The position numbers were made by a program, and so were the translations under genes. The notes beneath the pieces are model-generated. The model worked only from the letters and a program-made list of their open reading frames with translations, ran no database searches and was not told the DNA's origin. 64,000 bases of DNA from CALJDF01 sp038121105 (lineage in GTDB: Bacteria; Pseudomonadota; Alphaproteobacteria; SHVP01), in contig JAYONB010000009.1 in NCBI GenBank assembly GCA_038121105.1, positions 62,001 through 126,000 on the forward strand. The letters run 5' to 3'. Shown here in pieces: positions 8,932 through 17,513 of the stretch (positions are counted from its first letter, which is position 1; each line of letters opens with the position of its first letter).

Positions 8932-9804
8932 ATGGAGACGGAAGAGACTGTCTTTGGGCGCTTTAGCGCTTACCTGCAGATATCACCTCTGGTGCTGATC
9001 CTGCTTCTGTTCTTGGTCGCGCCGATGTTCGTGATCTTGCTCTACAGTCTCTTCAAGTTTGGGCCGTTCGCCACGCAAGTCGGCGTTTTTACTCTCGACA
9101 ATTTTGCGCGCACGCTGTCGTTCGACAGTGCGACTTGGGGCGCCCTAGGCGACACCATCAAGACCACCGCGATCACGTGGGCGATCACCTTGGTGCTCGG
9201 CTTCGTCCTGACCTATTACTTGGTCTTCGACGTCCTCACGCTACGCATCAAGATTTTTCTGTTTCTTCTCGCCGTCGTGCCGTTCTGGACTTCCGGGGTG
9301 GTGCGGATGATCGCGTGGCTACCGTTCCTTGGCAAAGAGGGGCTGATCAACGGATCGCTTATGGGGCTTGGTCTGACGGACGAGCCGCTACAGTTTCTCT
9401 TGTTCTCCGACTTCGCCGTCATTTTGTCCTACGTCCACGTGCTGACGCTCTTCATGGTGGCGCCGCTCTTCAACGTGATGGCGCGGATCGACCTGCGCCT
9501 GATCGAAGCGGCGAAAGACCAAGGGGCCAAGGGTTGGCAGATCCTGCTCTACGTCATTATTCCGCTGTCGCGGCCGGGTATCGCCATCGGCACGATCTTC
9601 ATCGTGGCCCTAACCGCATCGGATTTCGTCGCGGTGCGCATTCTTTCGGGCGGCACGTCGGGCACGCTCGCCACGGCGGTGTTCAATCAATATGCGCAGT
9701 CGCGTCATCCTTTTTCGGCGGCAAGCGGGATTGTTCTGCTGATAGTTCTGCTGCTTTTTGTCGGCGGCATTATGCGCCTCGTCGATATCCGTAAACAGCT
9801 TTAG
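8932..9804 (+). CDS. ABC transporter permease, PotB-like
   Basis: This 290-residue inner-membrane permease has about six hydrophobic spans, the first at residues 17-40. The cytoplasmic coupling motif EAAKDQGAKGWQILLYVIIP (EAA loop) is the contact with the ATPase. It belongs to the polyamine/2-aminoethylphosphonate-type permeases (PotB class). The ATG at 8932 is the first clear start. It is followed 12 bp later by the second permease, so the two are co-transcribed and form a heterodimeric channel. Confidence 0.92.
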   Translation: METEETVFGRFSAYLQISPLVLILLLFLVAPMFVILLYSLFKFGPFATQVGVFTLDNFARTLSFDSATWGALGDTIKTTAITWAITLVLGFVLTYYLVFDVLTLRIKIFLFLLAVVPFWTSGVVRMIAWLPFLGKEGLINGSLMGLGLTDEPLQFLLFSDFAVILSYVHVLTLFMVAPLFNVMARIDLRLIEAAKDQGAKGWQILLYVIIPLSRPGIAIGTIFIVALTASDFVAVRILSGGTSGTLATAVFNQYAQSRHPFSAASGIVLLIVLLLFVGGIMRLVDIRKQL

Positions 9805-9816
9805 GGGCCGAGAACG

Positions 9817-10701
9817 ATGAACGAGGGTCATTCAGTCGGCTACTACGTCCGTACCGTCATCTTTTTCGCCTTTCTCGTCTTCCTGTACGGGCCCATTGTC
9901 GTGATCGGCATCCTTTCCTTTCAGGGGCCGGCCGGCAGTCTGATGTTCCCCATCGACCAGGCGTCTTTGATTTGGTTCAAGGACGTGTTCGACCCGACTT
10001 ATGCGGGCGACTTCCGGTTGCCGTTCGCGCGCTCGATCATTCTCGGCCTCGTTGTCATGGTGATCACGACGCTGGTGTCGTTCCTGGCAGGCCTCGCGTT
10101 CCGGCAAGGGTTCAAGGGCGCTTCGATCGTTTTCTATCTGGTCATCGTCAGCCTGATCGCACCGCCATTCTTGATCAGTTTCGGCCTCGGTATTGGCTTT
10201 ACCAGCATGGGTCTCCAGTCGCAGTGGTGGACCGGTGGCCTCGGCGCCCATCTGACGTGGACGCTACCGTTCGGCGTTCTGATCATGTTTGCCATTTTTA
10301 GTCGCCTCGACAGCTCGGTCGAAGAGGCCGCCCACGACCTCGGCGCAACCAAGTGGCAGCGTTTGGCTTACGTCATCATCCCGATCGTCGCACCCGGTAT
10401 CCTGGCCGTCGCGCTTTTCGGGTTCACGCTTTCGTACGATGAATTCTCGCGCAGCTCGCTGGTCACCGGTAGCGGCAGTACCTTGCCGGTGGAAATGGTG
10501 ACCGTGCGTGGTACCGCGGCGCGGCCCTCGCTCTATGCGGTGGGTACGATGACCACGATTTTCTCGCTGATCATCATCATCGGCACCTTCTCCACCCTTT
10601 ACATTCTGGACCGCCGGCGCGGCCTTTTGGCGGGCGGCAAGGTCGTGGAATCCGAGAATTACGGCAAAAAACTGGGCGATGACGCCCAGCCTGCCGAATA
10701 G
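9817..10701 (+). CDS. ABC transporter permease, PotC-like
   Basis: This is the second permease of the importer, 294 residues, with hydrophobic spans beginning around residue 13 and an EAA loop EEAAHDLGATKWQRLAYVII. The PotC-class assignment rests on this loop and on its position after the PotB-like gene. The C-terminal roughly 30 residues are hydrophilic and cytoplasmic. A 213-bp gap containing a promoter separates it from the hydantoinase genes. Confidence 0.92.
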   Translation: MNEGHSVGYYVRTVIFFAFLVFLYGPIVVIGILSFQGPAGSLMFPIDQASLIWFKDVFDPTYAGDFRLPFARSIILGLVVMVITTLVSFLAGLAFRQGFKGASIVFYLVIVSLIAPPFLISFGLGIGFTSMGLQSQWWTGGLGAHLTWTLPFGVLIMFAIFSRLDSSVEEAAHDLGATKWQRLAYVIIPIVAPGILAVALFGFTLSYDEFSRSSLVTGSGSTLPVEMVTVRGTAARPSLYAVGTMTTIFSLIIIIGTFSTLYILDRRRGLLAGGKVVESENYGKKLGDDAQPAE

Positions 10702-10791
10702 TGCGCCGGGCCTTTCGCACCGCATCGCGGGCACGACTCGTCTCCGTCCTCAAAGCCGTTGAAAACCGGGCGTCTCAGGGCGCCCGACCGG

Positions 10792-10820
10792 TTGACACGA
10801 CGGTGCAACAAAACGATAGT
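10792..10820 (+). promoter_or_regulatory. sigma70-like promoter of the hydantoinase operon
   Basis: A consensus -35 TTGACA (10792-10797) is followed, at exactly 17 bases, by GATAGT (10815-10820), four of six matches to TATAAT. It lies about 95 bp before the hydantoinase A start and would give a leader of roughly 85-90 nt. It would drive hyuA, hyuB and the downstream genes as a unit separate from the transporter. Confidence 0.6.
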
Positions 10821-10914
10821 TCGGCTTAATAAACGAATGGATGGGCAGGTCGTCTGCCGCCAAAACGCGTCGGACGGCAAGGCGCCGTCCTCGGCAACTT
10901 AGGGAGAGAAGTCA

Positions 10915-13086
10915 ATGCCTTACCGCCTCGGGGTCGATGTTGGGGGAACCTTCACCGACCTGCTCCTGATCAACGAAAAGAACGGGATGACGCACACCGC
11001 GAAAGTGCCGTCGACTCCGGAAGATTCATCCAAAGGCGTGCTCAACGGCATTGAGCGTGTTTGCGGCAAAGCTGGCATCAACGCCGAAGAAATCACGCAT
11101 GTGATGCACGGCACCACGGTCGCGACCAACACGGTCTTGACCAACGCCGGTGCCCGCGTTGGCCTCGTCACCACCAAAGGCTACGGACAAGTGCTGCAGA
11201 TTGCGCGCTCGTTCGTCCCGGGTGGTCTGGGCGGTTGGGTCATCTTCAACAAGACCGACCCCTTGGCTCCGCTGGAATGCACGGTCGAAGCCGAAGAGCG
11301 CGTTGGCGCCCGCGGCGATGTCGTTCGCAAGCTGGACGAAGCCGATCTCGAGCAGAAACTTCGCGAATTGAAGAAGAAGCAGAACATCGAGGCGCTGACG
11401 ATCTCCTTCATCAACTCGTTCTCGAACGGTGATCACGAGGTCAAGGCCCGTAAGGTCGCGCAAAAAGTGTTCCCCGATATCCCCATTTCGATCTCCTCAG
11501 AGATCATTCCGGAGATGCAGGAATACGAACGCACCGAGACCACGGTCGTGAACTCCTACGTGCGTCCGGTCGTGTCCAAGTACGTTCGCAACTTGCACAC
11601 CGAACTGAAGAAGCGGATGAAAGACGTGCAGCTGCACGTGCTTCGTTCCGACGGCGGCTTGGCCTCGGTTGAAGCGGCCGAGAACACGCCGGTTAACCTG
11701 CTGATGAGCGGTCCCGCCGGCGGCGTCGCCGGTGCGATCTGGATTGCCGGACAAGCGGGCTACAAGAACCTCCTCACCTTCGACATGGGTGGCACCTCCA
11801 CCGACGTGGCGTTGGTGCAAAACGGGGCGGCGAATAAGCGTCGTGAAACCCGCGTCGCCGACGTTACGGTCCGTGCTTCGTCGATCGACGTGCGGACGGT
11901 CGGTGCCGGTGGCGGTTCGATCGCCTACTCCCCCGAACTCACCAAGGCGCTTCGCGTCGGGCCGCAGTCGGCCGGTGCGACGCCGGGACCGGCGGCTTAC
12001 GGCAAGGGCGGCGAAGAGCCCACCGTGACCGACGCCAACGTGGCGCTCGGCTATTTGCCGGGTGCCGCCAAGTTGGGCGGCGACATGGCGATGAAGCCGG
12101 AACTGGCCAGTAAGGCGCTTGAAAAGGTGGCCAACATCATGGATCTCACGGTCCTCGATGCGGCCGAAGGCGTCTACAACATCGTCAACGAAAATATGTT
12201 CGGCGCGCTCCGCTTGGTGTCCGTCGAACAGGGGTTCGATCCGCGCGACTTCGCGCTGATCGCCTTCGGTGGCGCCGGGCCGTTGCACGGCAACGCCCTC
12301 GGCAAGTTGATGGGGTCTTGGCCGGTGATCATTCCGCCGGGCCCGGGCGTGTTGTGCGCCTACGGCGATGCCACCACGCGGATCCGCGACGAAGCCTCGC
12401 GCTCGTTCATCCGGACCTTCCCGGAGACCAGCGACAAGGAAATCGGCGGCATCCTCAAGGATCTGTCCAAACTGGCCGCGACCGAGCTCAACGCCGAAGG
12501 CGTGCCGCGGGCCGAACAGTCGACGATCTACGAAATCGACGTTCGCTATCATGGTCAGGGCCTCGTGCTGACGATCGAAATGGAGCCCAAGAATTTCGAA
12601 AAACAGGGCCTCGCTGGTGTTTCCAAGCAGTTCGATAAGATCCACGAGCAGATGTTCACCTTTGCGCTCGACCACGACCACGAGCTGGTGAACTTGCGGG
12701 CGATCCAGCAGGGTAAAGCCACCAAGGTGAAGGCCGAAAAGGTCGGCACCGGCCGGGGCGAACCCACCGCAGCCGTGACCGATACCACGACGATCTACTT
12801 CGAAGGCAAAAACCGGAAAGCCAAAATCTACGACCGGAGCAAGTTGCTCTCCGGCCACAAGATTCCGGGGCCGGCGATCGTCGAGGAAATGGACTCCACC
12901 ACGTTGATCCTCCCGGACCACGAAGGGTCGGTCGACAAATTCGGTAACATTCTTATTCGCCCGGCGGGCAAGTCCGGCAGCAAGGCCAAGGGAGCGACCG
13001 GTGCGAAACGGTCCACCGCGCGGAAATCCTCCGCCCGGAAGTCCACGGCCAAGAAAGCCAAATCCGCCAAAGCGAAACGCCGCTAG
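10915..13086 (+). CDS. Hydantoinase/oxoprolinase subunit A (HyuA family) with basic C-terminal tail
   Basis: This 723-residue protein is a hydantoinase/5-oxoprolinase family A subunit of the ATP-dependent N-methylhydantoinase type. It has the ATPase-fold signature RLGVDVGGTFTDLLLI at the N-terminus, GTTVATNTVL near residue 63, the SGPAGGVAGA and FDMGGTSTDVAL phosphate loops mid-protein, and FGGAGPLHG. With HyuB it should open a cyclic amide at the cost of ATP. The last 38 residues (12970-13083) are unlike the family: 11 Lys and 5 Arg, no acidic residue, and repeated Ala/Ser/Thr-Lys units like the tails of histone H1-like proteins. The ribosome site AGGGAGAG precedes the ATG. The next gene starts 14 bp downstream. 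Confidence 0.92.
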   Translation: MPYRLGVDVGGTFTDLLLINEKNGMTHTAKVPSTPEDSSKGVLNGIERVCGKAGINAEEITHVMHGTTVATNTVLTNAGARVGLVTTKGYGQVLQIARSFVPGGLGGWVIFNKTDPLAPLECTVEAEERVGARGDVVRKLDEADLEQKLRELKKKQNIEALTISFINSFSNGDHEVKARKVAQKVFPDIPISISSEIIPEMQEYERTETTVVNSYVRPVVSKYVRNLHTELKKRMKDVQLHVLRSDGGLASVEAAENTPVNLLMSGPAGGVAGAIWIAGQAGYKNLLTFDMGGTSTDVALVQNGAANKRRETRVADVTVRASSIDVRTVGAGGGSIAYSPELTKALRVGPQSAGATPGPAAYGKGGEEPTVTDANVALGYLPGAAKLGGDMAMKPELASKALEKVANIMDLTVLDAAEGVYNIVNENMFGALRLVSVEQGFDPRDFALIAFGGAGPLHGNALGKLMGSWPVIIPPGPGVLCAYGDATTRIRDEASRSFIRTFPETSDKEIGGILKDLSKLAATELNAEGVPRAEQSTIYEIDVRYHGQGLVLTIEMEPKNFEKQGLAGVSKQFDKIHEQMFTFALDHDHELVNLRAIQQGKATKVKAEKVGTGRGEPTAAVTDTTTIYFEGKNRKAKIYDRSKLLSGHKIPGPAIVEEMDSTTLILPDHEGSVDKFGNILIRPAGKSGSKAKGATGAKRSTARKSSARKSTAKKAKSAKAKRR

Positions 13087-13100
13087 CAGGGAGAGCGAAA

Positions 13101-15002
13101 ATGCCAGCTAACATTATTCAAGGTAACAAGAAAGCCTTCAAAAAGGTCAAAGTCGACCTCGTTACGCTCGACCTGATCGAGAACGCGCTCAAGAACGCGC
13201 GTTACGAAATGGACGCGGTGTTGTTCCGTACGGCGATGTCGCCGGGTATTCGCGAGCAGCATGATGAATTCCCGATGATCGCGAACAACGACGGCAAAAT
13301 GGTCGTCGGCCAGTTCGGTTCGTTCATCTACGGTTTCATCAACGGTTACAACGGGGACATCGAGGAAGGCGACATCTTCCTGACCAACGATCCCTACGAG
13401 TGCCGCGGCGCCATCAGCCATCTTCCCGATTGGCTCGTTCTGATGCCGATCTACTACGAGCACCGGGTTATCTCCTGGGCGGCCATGTTCGGTCACATGA
13501 CCGATATCGGCGGCAAGGTCCCGGGCAGCCTGCCGGTTGATGCGAACCAGATCTACGAAGAAGGGATCATGATCCCGCCGACGAAGATCTACCGCAAAGG
13601 CAAGCTCAACAAGGAAGTGCTCGATCTGATCTTGCACAACTGTCGTTTGCCGCATTGGAACCGGGCCGATTTCAACGCCCTCATCGCCGCACTGCGTACC
13701 GCAGAACGGCGCTGCATCGAGATCGCCGAGCGTTTTGGCGTCGATATCTACATCGAAGCCATGGAGCAGATGCTCGATCGCAACAAGCGGGCCATGAGTG
13801 CCATCATCAAGATGGTCATCCCCGAAAAGAAAGCGTACTTCGAAGACTACATTTGCGATGACGGTATCGGCACTGGCCCTTACAAGATCGCCTGTAGTGT
13901 CGTGCGCAAGGGGGATGTCGCCTACTTCGACTTCACCGGGACCGATCCGCAGTCGAAGAGTTCGATCAACTTTTATCTCAACGAGGAAATGTTCAAGATG
14001 TTCCTCGGTGCGTTCACCATCAACATCTTCGATCCGCAGATCCTCTTTAACGATGGTTTCTATGATCTCGTTGACGTGACGATCCCGGCAGGGACGATCC
14101 TCAAGCCGATGAAGCCGGCGGCGCTTTCCTGCCGGACTCACATGCTGGGTCGTATCTTCGACATCATGGGCGGCCTGCTTGGTCAGGGTGCGCCGGATGC
14201 ACTGAATGCGGCAGGCTTCTCCGATAGCCCCCACTTCATGTATTCGGGCTACGACAAGAACGGCGAGTGGTATCAGCTCTACCAGATCGGCTTCGGTGGC
14301 ATTCCGGGTCGCCCGGTTGGCGATGGTCCCGACGGGCACTCCTTGTGGCCTTCGTTCACCAACGTGCCGTGCGAGTTCTTGGAGAGCTACTTCCCGCTCC
14401 GGATCGACGTTTACGAATCGATCACCGACTCGGGCGGGCCTGGCCTGCACCGTGGCGGCAACGGTATTTCGACCGGCTATCGCTTCCTCGAACCGGGTGA
14501 GATTTCGATCCATGACGATCGTTGGCTCACCTATCCGTGGGGCGTGAACGGTGGTCTGCCGGGCGGCCGCAGCAATAAGCTGATGGTCCGGGCCGACGGC
14601 ACCGAAGAGTTGATGCCGTCCAAGATCGACCACGTAAAGGTCGAAGAGGGCGACATCCTTTACTTCAACACCTGGGGCGGCGGCGGATGGGGCGACCCGT
14701 TCAAACGTCCGGCCGAGCGTGTGGCGAAGGATGTCGAGCGCGGCCTCGTTTCGGTCGAAGGCGCCAAGCGTTACGGCGTCGTGCTGAAGGGCGACCTCTC
14801 GGTCGACCAAGGCGCAACCGAAGCACTCCGCGCCAAGCTCACGAAAGAGCGTGGCGAGGTCAAACTCTTCGACTTCGGTGGCACGATCGCCGAGCTCAAA
14901 GCCCGGTGCAAAGCCGAAACCAGCTTCGATCCGCCTGCCGCACCGGTGTTCCAGAAATGGCACCAAGTGGCAGCGCAGAAGATGCGCGAAGCCGCCGAGT
15001 AA
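13101..15002 (+). CDS. Hydantoinase/oxoprolinase subunit B (HyuB family)
   Basis: This 633-residue partner of the A subunit has the family runs ISHLPDW, MFGHMTDIGG and SGGPGLHRGGNG, and the near-C-terminal GGGGWGDP. In this family A and B form the active ATP-dependent hydrolase. The ribosome site AGGGAGAG lies upstream of the ATG at 13101, and only 14 bp separate it from subunit A. The N-terminal 15 residues are lysine-rich (QGNKKAFKKVKVD), an extension before the conserved core. A perfect hairpin lies between this gene and the next. Confidence 0.92.
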   Translation: MPANIIQGNKKAFKKVKVDLVTLDLIENALKNARYEMDAVLFRTAMSPGIREQHDEFPMIANNDGKMVVGQFGSFIYGFINGYNGDIEEGDIFLTNDPYECRGAISHLPDWLVLMPIYYEHRVISWAAMFGHMTDIGGKVPGSLPVDANQIYEEGIMIPPTKIYRKGKLNKEVLDLILHNCRLPHWNRADFNALIAALRTAERRCIEIAERFGVDIYIEAMEQMLDRNKRAMSAIIKMVIPEKKAYFEDYICDDGIGTGPYKIACSVVRKGDVAYFDFTGTDPQSKSSINFYLNEEMFKMFLGAFTINIFDPQILFNDGFYDLVDVTIPAGTILKPMKPAALSCRTHMLGRIFDIMGGLLGQGAPDALNAAGFSDSPHFMYSGYDKNGEWYQLYQIGFGGIPGRPVGDGPDGHSLWPSFTNVPCEFLESYFPLRIDVYESITDSGGPGLHRGGNGISTGYRFLEPGEISIHDDRWLTYPWGVNGGLPGGRSNKLMVRADGTEELMPSKIDHVKVEEGDILYFNTWGGGGWGDPFKRPAERVAKDVERGLVSVEGAKRYGVVLKGDLSVDQGATEALRAKLTKERGEVKLFDFGGTIAELKARCKAETSFDPPAAPVFQKWHQVAAQKMREAAE

Positions 15003-15045
15003 TCGTCGGCTCATCTTCCGGGTAACACCCCGGATCACAAAGATT

Positions 15046-15070
15046 GCGTGGCGCCCCAGTGGCGCCACGC
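15046..15070. repeat. Intercistronic inverted repeat (perfect 10-bp stem)
   Basis: GCGTGGCGCC and GGCGCCACGC are exact complements separated by CCAGT. No T-run follows, so this is not an intrinsic terminator. It more likely stabilises or processes the hyuAB message, or partially attenuates into the next gene. Confidence 0.7.
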
Positions 15071-15110
15071 GTCTATTGGGCGGCCTTCGGCGCGCCTAGG
15101 GGAGAACGCC

Positions 15111-16037
15111 ATGTCGCTAGAGAAACGCAAAGCCTTTGCGGACCGTATTCGGGCCAAAGATTTCTTCGTGGCTCCCGGCGTCTACGACATGATTTCGGCG
15201 CGTATTGCCGACACCATGGGCTTCACCGGTATTTACATGACCGGCTACGGCGCGGTGGCCTCATACCTCGGCCTCGCCGACGCCGGTCTCGCCAGTTACC
15301 GCGATATGGTCACCCGCGTCGGTCATATCGCCCAGGGCACCACAAGCCCGCTCATTGCCGACGCGGACACCGGTTACGGTGGCCTTCTCAACGTCGCCCA
15401 AACCATCCGTGGCTACGAAGCCGCCGGCGCTTGCGGCCTTCATATCGAAGACCAGGCCGACCCCAAGAAATGCGGTCACACGCCGGGCAAACAACTGGTG
15501 TCCACGCATGACATGGTCATGCGTATCAAGGTTGCGGTCGATGCCAAGCAAGACCCGAATTTCATGGTCATCGCGCGCACCGACAGCCGGGCCAACGAAG
15601 GTCTCGACAGTGCCTGCCGCCGTGCCGAGGCCTATGCCGAGGCGGGTGCCGACGTACTCTTCGTCGAAGCGCCGACCTCGGTCGAAGAAATGGAAATCAT
15701 CGCCAAGCGCTTCGATCACCCGTTGATGATCAATATTTCCGATGTCGGGCTCACCCCGGTCGTGGCGGCCGAAACGCTCAAAGAACTCGGCTATTCCTTT
15801 GCGATCTATCCCGGCACCGCTTTTGCCGCGGCAGCCCATGCGATCAAAAGCGTCTACACCACGCTCGAAACCAAAGGCTCCACCGCGGATATCGACGTCC
15901 CGCTGATGCCGGGTCTCGAGATGCACACGTTGATGGGGTTCCCCGAGGTATGGGCGTTCGAGGAAAAGTGGGGGATCGACGCGATGGAAGAAGGCGATCC
16001 CGCCGCCGATCTGCGGCGCCAAGCCAAAGCCGGTTAG
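15111..16037 (+). CDS. Isocitrate lyase/PEP mutase superfamily enzyme
   Basis: This 308-residue (beta/alpha)8 enzyme shows the Mg-binding run LIADADTGYG (Asp84, Asp86) and HIEDQADPKKCGH. The KKCGH loop with Cys121 marks the C-C lyase branch (2-methylisocitrate lyase, dimethylmalate lyase, oxaloacetate decarboxylase) rather than true PEP mutases. It should cleave or decarboxylate a substituted malate- or citrate-like acid to pyruvate or a similar product. The ATG at 15111 was chosen over an in-frame ATG at 15048 because AGGGGAGA precedes it and the family sequence begins there. It is third in the hyu operon, with 16 bp to the next gene. Confidence 0.85.
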   Translation: MSLEKRKAFADRIRAKDFFVAPGVYDMISARIADTMGFTGIYMTGYGAVASYLGLADAGLASYRDMVTRVGHIAQGTTSPLIADADTGYGGLLNVAQTIRGYEAAGACGLHIEDQADPKKCGHTPGKQLVSTHDMVMRIKVAVDAKQDPNFMVIARTDSRANEGLDSACRRAEAYAEAGADVLFVEAPTSVEEMEIIAKRFDHPLMINISDVGLTPVVAAETLKELGYSFAIYPGTAFAAAAHAIKSVYTTLETKGSTADIDVPLMPGLEMHTLMGFPEVWAFEEKWGIDAMEEGDPAADLRRQAKAG

Positions 16038-16053
16038 CTCAAGGGAGAAAACG

Positions 16054-16695
16054 ATGGCTGAGCAAGATCTCGACAACGACTACGACGGTGCCGGATACAA
16101 TAAACGTCTCGGCTTCGGCGAGCGCCCGGCGCTCATTCTCATCGACTACGTCGAAGCCTATTTCGACAAGTCCTCGCCGCTTTATGCCGGCGTCGACGAT
16201 GCGCTGGCTTCCGGAATCCGGATTCGCGATGCCGCGCGGCGCTCGCGTGTGCCGGTGATCTACACCAACGTCGTCTACACCAAAGGCGGCGTCAACGGCG
16301 GGATGTTCATCAAGAAGGTTCCCACGCTTCACATCATGGAGCAGGGTGGTCCGATGGGCGCGTGGCCCAAGGGGCTAGAACCCAGCGAAGACGAACTGGT
16401 GATCTCCAAGCAGTATCCCAGCGCCTTCTTCGGCACGACGCTGTCGTCGACCCTGACCGCCGCCGGGATCGATACCTTGATCCTCACAGGCCTGACCACC
16501 AGCGGCTGCATTCGCGCCACCTGCATCGATACCGTGTCCTACGGCTTCCGTCCCATGGTCGTAGCCGAAGCGTGCGGCGATCGCGACGAACGGCCCCACC
16601 AGGCGAATCTGTTCGACATGAATGCCAAATACGCCGATGTCGTCAGTGAAAAAGAAACCATCGAATACCTCACGCGGATCGGCAACCAAGCCTAG
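16054..16695 (+). CDS. Cysteine hydrolase, isochorismatase/N-carbamoylsarcosine amidase-like
   Basis: This 213-residue cysteine hydrolase has the family triad: Asp31 (LILIDYVEAYFD), Lys119 (ISKQYPSAFFGT) and nucleophile Cys152 (TTSGCIRAT). Overall it resembles N-carbamoylsarcosine amidohydrolase, which removes the carbamoyl group as ammonia and CO2 after hydantoin opening. That fits its place after hyuAB, though the substrate is inferred. AAGGGAGAAA precedes the ATG. A related gene lies at 19840, on the far side of the island. Confidence 0.88.
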   Translation: MAEQDLDNDYDGAGYNKRLGFGERPALILIDYVEAYFDKSSPLYAGVDDALASGIRIRDAARRSRVPVIYTNVVYTKGGVNGGMFIKKVPTLHIMEQGGPMGAWPKGLEPSEDELVISKQYPSAFFGTTLSSTLTAAGIDTLILTGLTTSGCIRATCIDTVSYGFRPMVVAEACGDRDERPHQANLFDMNAKYADVVSEKETIEYLTRIGNQA

Positions 16696-16735
16696 GCCTC
16701 CGCGTAACCTTTACTTAGAACGGGAGAACGAACGA

Positions 16736-17443
16736 ATGGCGGACCAAATCCGGCTCAAACAGGACGATGTCGTCGCGCAATCCAAGCAAGTCGTGGACGT
16801 CATCGCGGACGGTGGCGTCGCGATCATCCCGCTTGATGTGGCGTATGCGATCGTCGGCAATTCCGAGGCCTCGATCAGAACCATCTTTTCCGCCAAGGAT
16901 CGGTCCTTCGAAAAGCCGTCGGGCATGTTCTCCAACTATGATCTGCTGAAGGAAATCCAGATCATCGAGCCCTGGAAACACGACATCATCAAGGCTGTGA
17001 TTTACGACAACAATTTGCCGTTTTCCACGGTTGCGCCGTTCCGTGCCGACCACCCGATGTTCAAGGAAGTGCCGCCCTTCGTGCTGCAGAATTCGACCAA
17101 GGCCGGTACGCTCGACATGCTGCTCAATGCCGGGGAGTTTCACAACGAAATGACCAAGCAGTCGCTGGAACGCGGCATGCCGATCCTAGGTTCGTCCGCG
17201 AACACCTCGCTGACCGGTTCCAAGTACACCGTGGACGAAGTCGATCCGCCGGTACTGGCCGCGGGCGATATCGTGATCGATGGCGGGAAATCCAAATACG
17301 CCAACCCCGAGGGGCGGTCCTCGACGATCATTGATTTCGGCGACTTCACGACCATCCGGGTCGGCGTCTGCTACGACCAGTTGTGTGAAATCTTCCTCAA
17401 GTTCGACGTCGACCTCAAAAAGATCGGCATGGCCAAAAAATAG
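16736..17443 (+). CDS. TsaC/Sua5 (YrdC) domain protein
   Basis: This 235-residue protein consists almost entirely of a YrdC domain. Seen motifs are IFSAKDRSFEKP (the Lys-x-Arg ATP/bicarbonate motif) and LGSSANTSLTGS (the S-x-N motif). Canonical TsaC makes threonylcarbamoyl-AMP for tRNA t6A modification. Here the gene is last in a hydantoinase/carbamoylase operon, so it may activate a carbamate or carbamoyl group in catabolism instead. The ATG at 16736 follows CGGGAGAAC; the frame is open further upstream but overlaps the preceding gene. A terminator follows 18 bp after the stop. Confidence 0.82.
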   Translation: MADQIRLKQDDVVAQSKQVVDVIADGGVAIIPLDVAYAIVGNSEASIRTIFSAKDRSFEKPSGMFSNYDLLKEIQIIEPWKHDIIKAVIYDNNLPFSTVAPFRADHPMFKEVPPFVLQNSTKAGTLDMLLNAGEFHNEMTKQSLERGMPILGSSANTSLTGSKYTVDEVDPPVLAAGDIVIDGGKSKYANPEGRSSTIIDFGDFTTIRVGVCYDQLCEIFLKFDVDLKKIGMAKK

Positions 17444-17461
17444 GCGGCCAAGTCACAGACG

Positions 17462-17492
17462 AAAAAAAGGGCCGCAGGTGCGGCCCTTTTTT
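17462..17492. terminator. Bidirectional intrinsic terminator
   Basis: A perfect 13-bp stem (AAAAAAGGGCCGC/GCGGCCCTTTTTT, positions 17463-17475 and 17480-17492) closes an AGGT loop and gives a T-run on both strands. It sits between the convergent YrdC-like and HMG-lyase-like genes and should stop transcription from both sides. Confidence 0.93.
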
Positions 17493-17513
17493 GATTCGGT
17501 TGGCGCGTAGGCG

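Noticed and set aside
10766..10786. CGGGCG...CGCCCG inverted repeat before the hydantoinase promoter as a terminator
   Set aside because: Only 6 bp of stem and no following T-run.
11497..12921. 474-codon minus-strand frame opposite hydantoinase A
   Set aside because: Shadow of a strongly conserved coding region in GC-rich DNA.
13083..15068. Long minus-strand open frame of 661 codons opposite hyuB
   Set aside because: Composition is arginine/histidine-rich shadow translation; the plus strand is a clear HyuB family gene with a ribosome site.
15046..15070. Perfect hairpin after hyuB as an intrinsic terminator
   Set aside because: No T-run on either strand; kept only as an intercistronic repeat.
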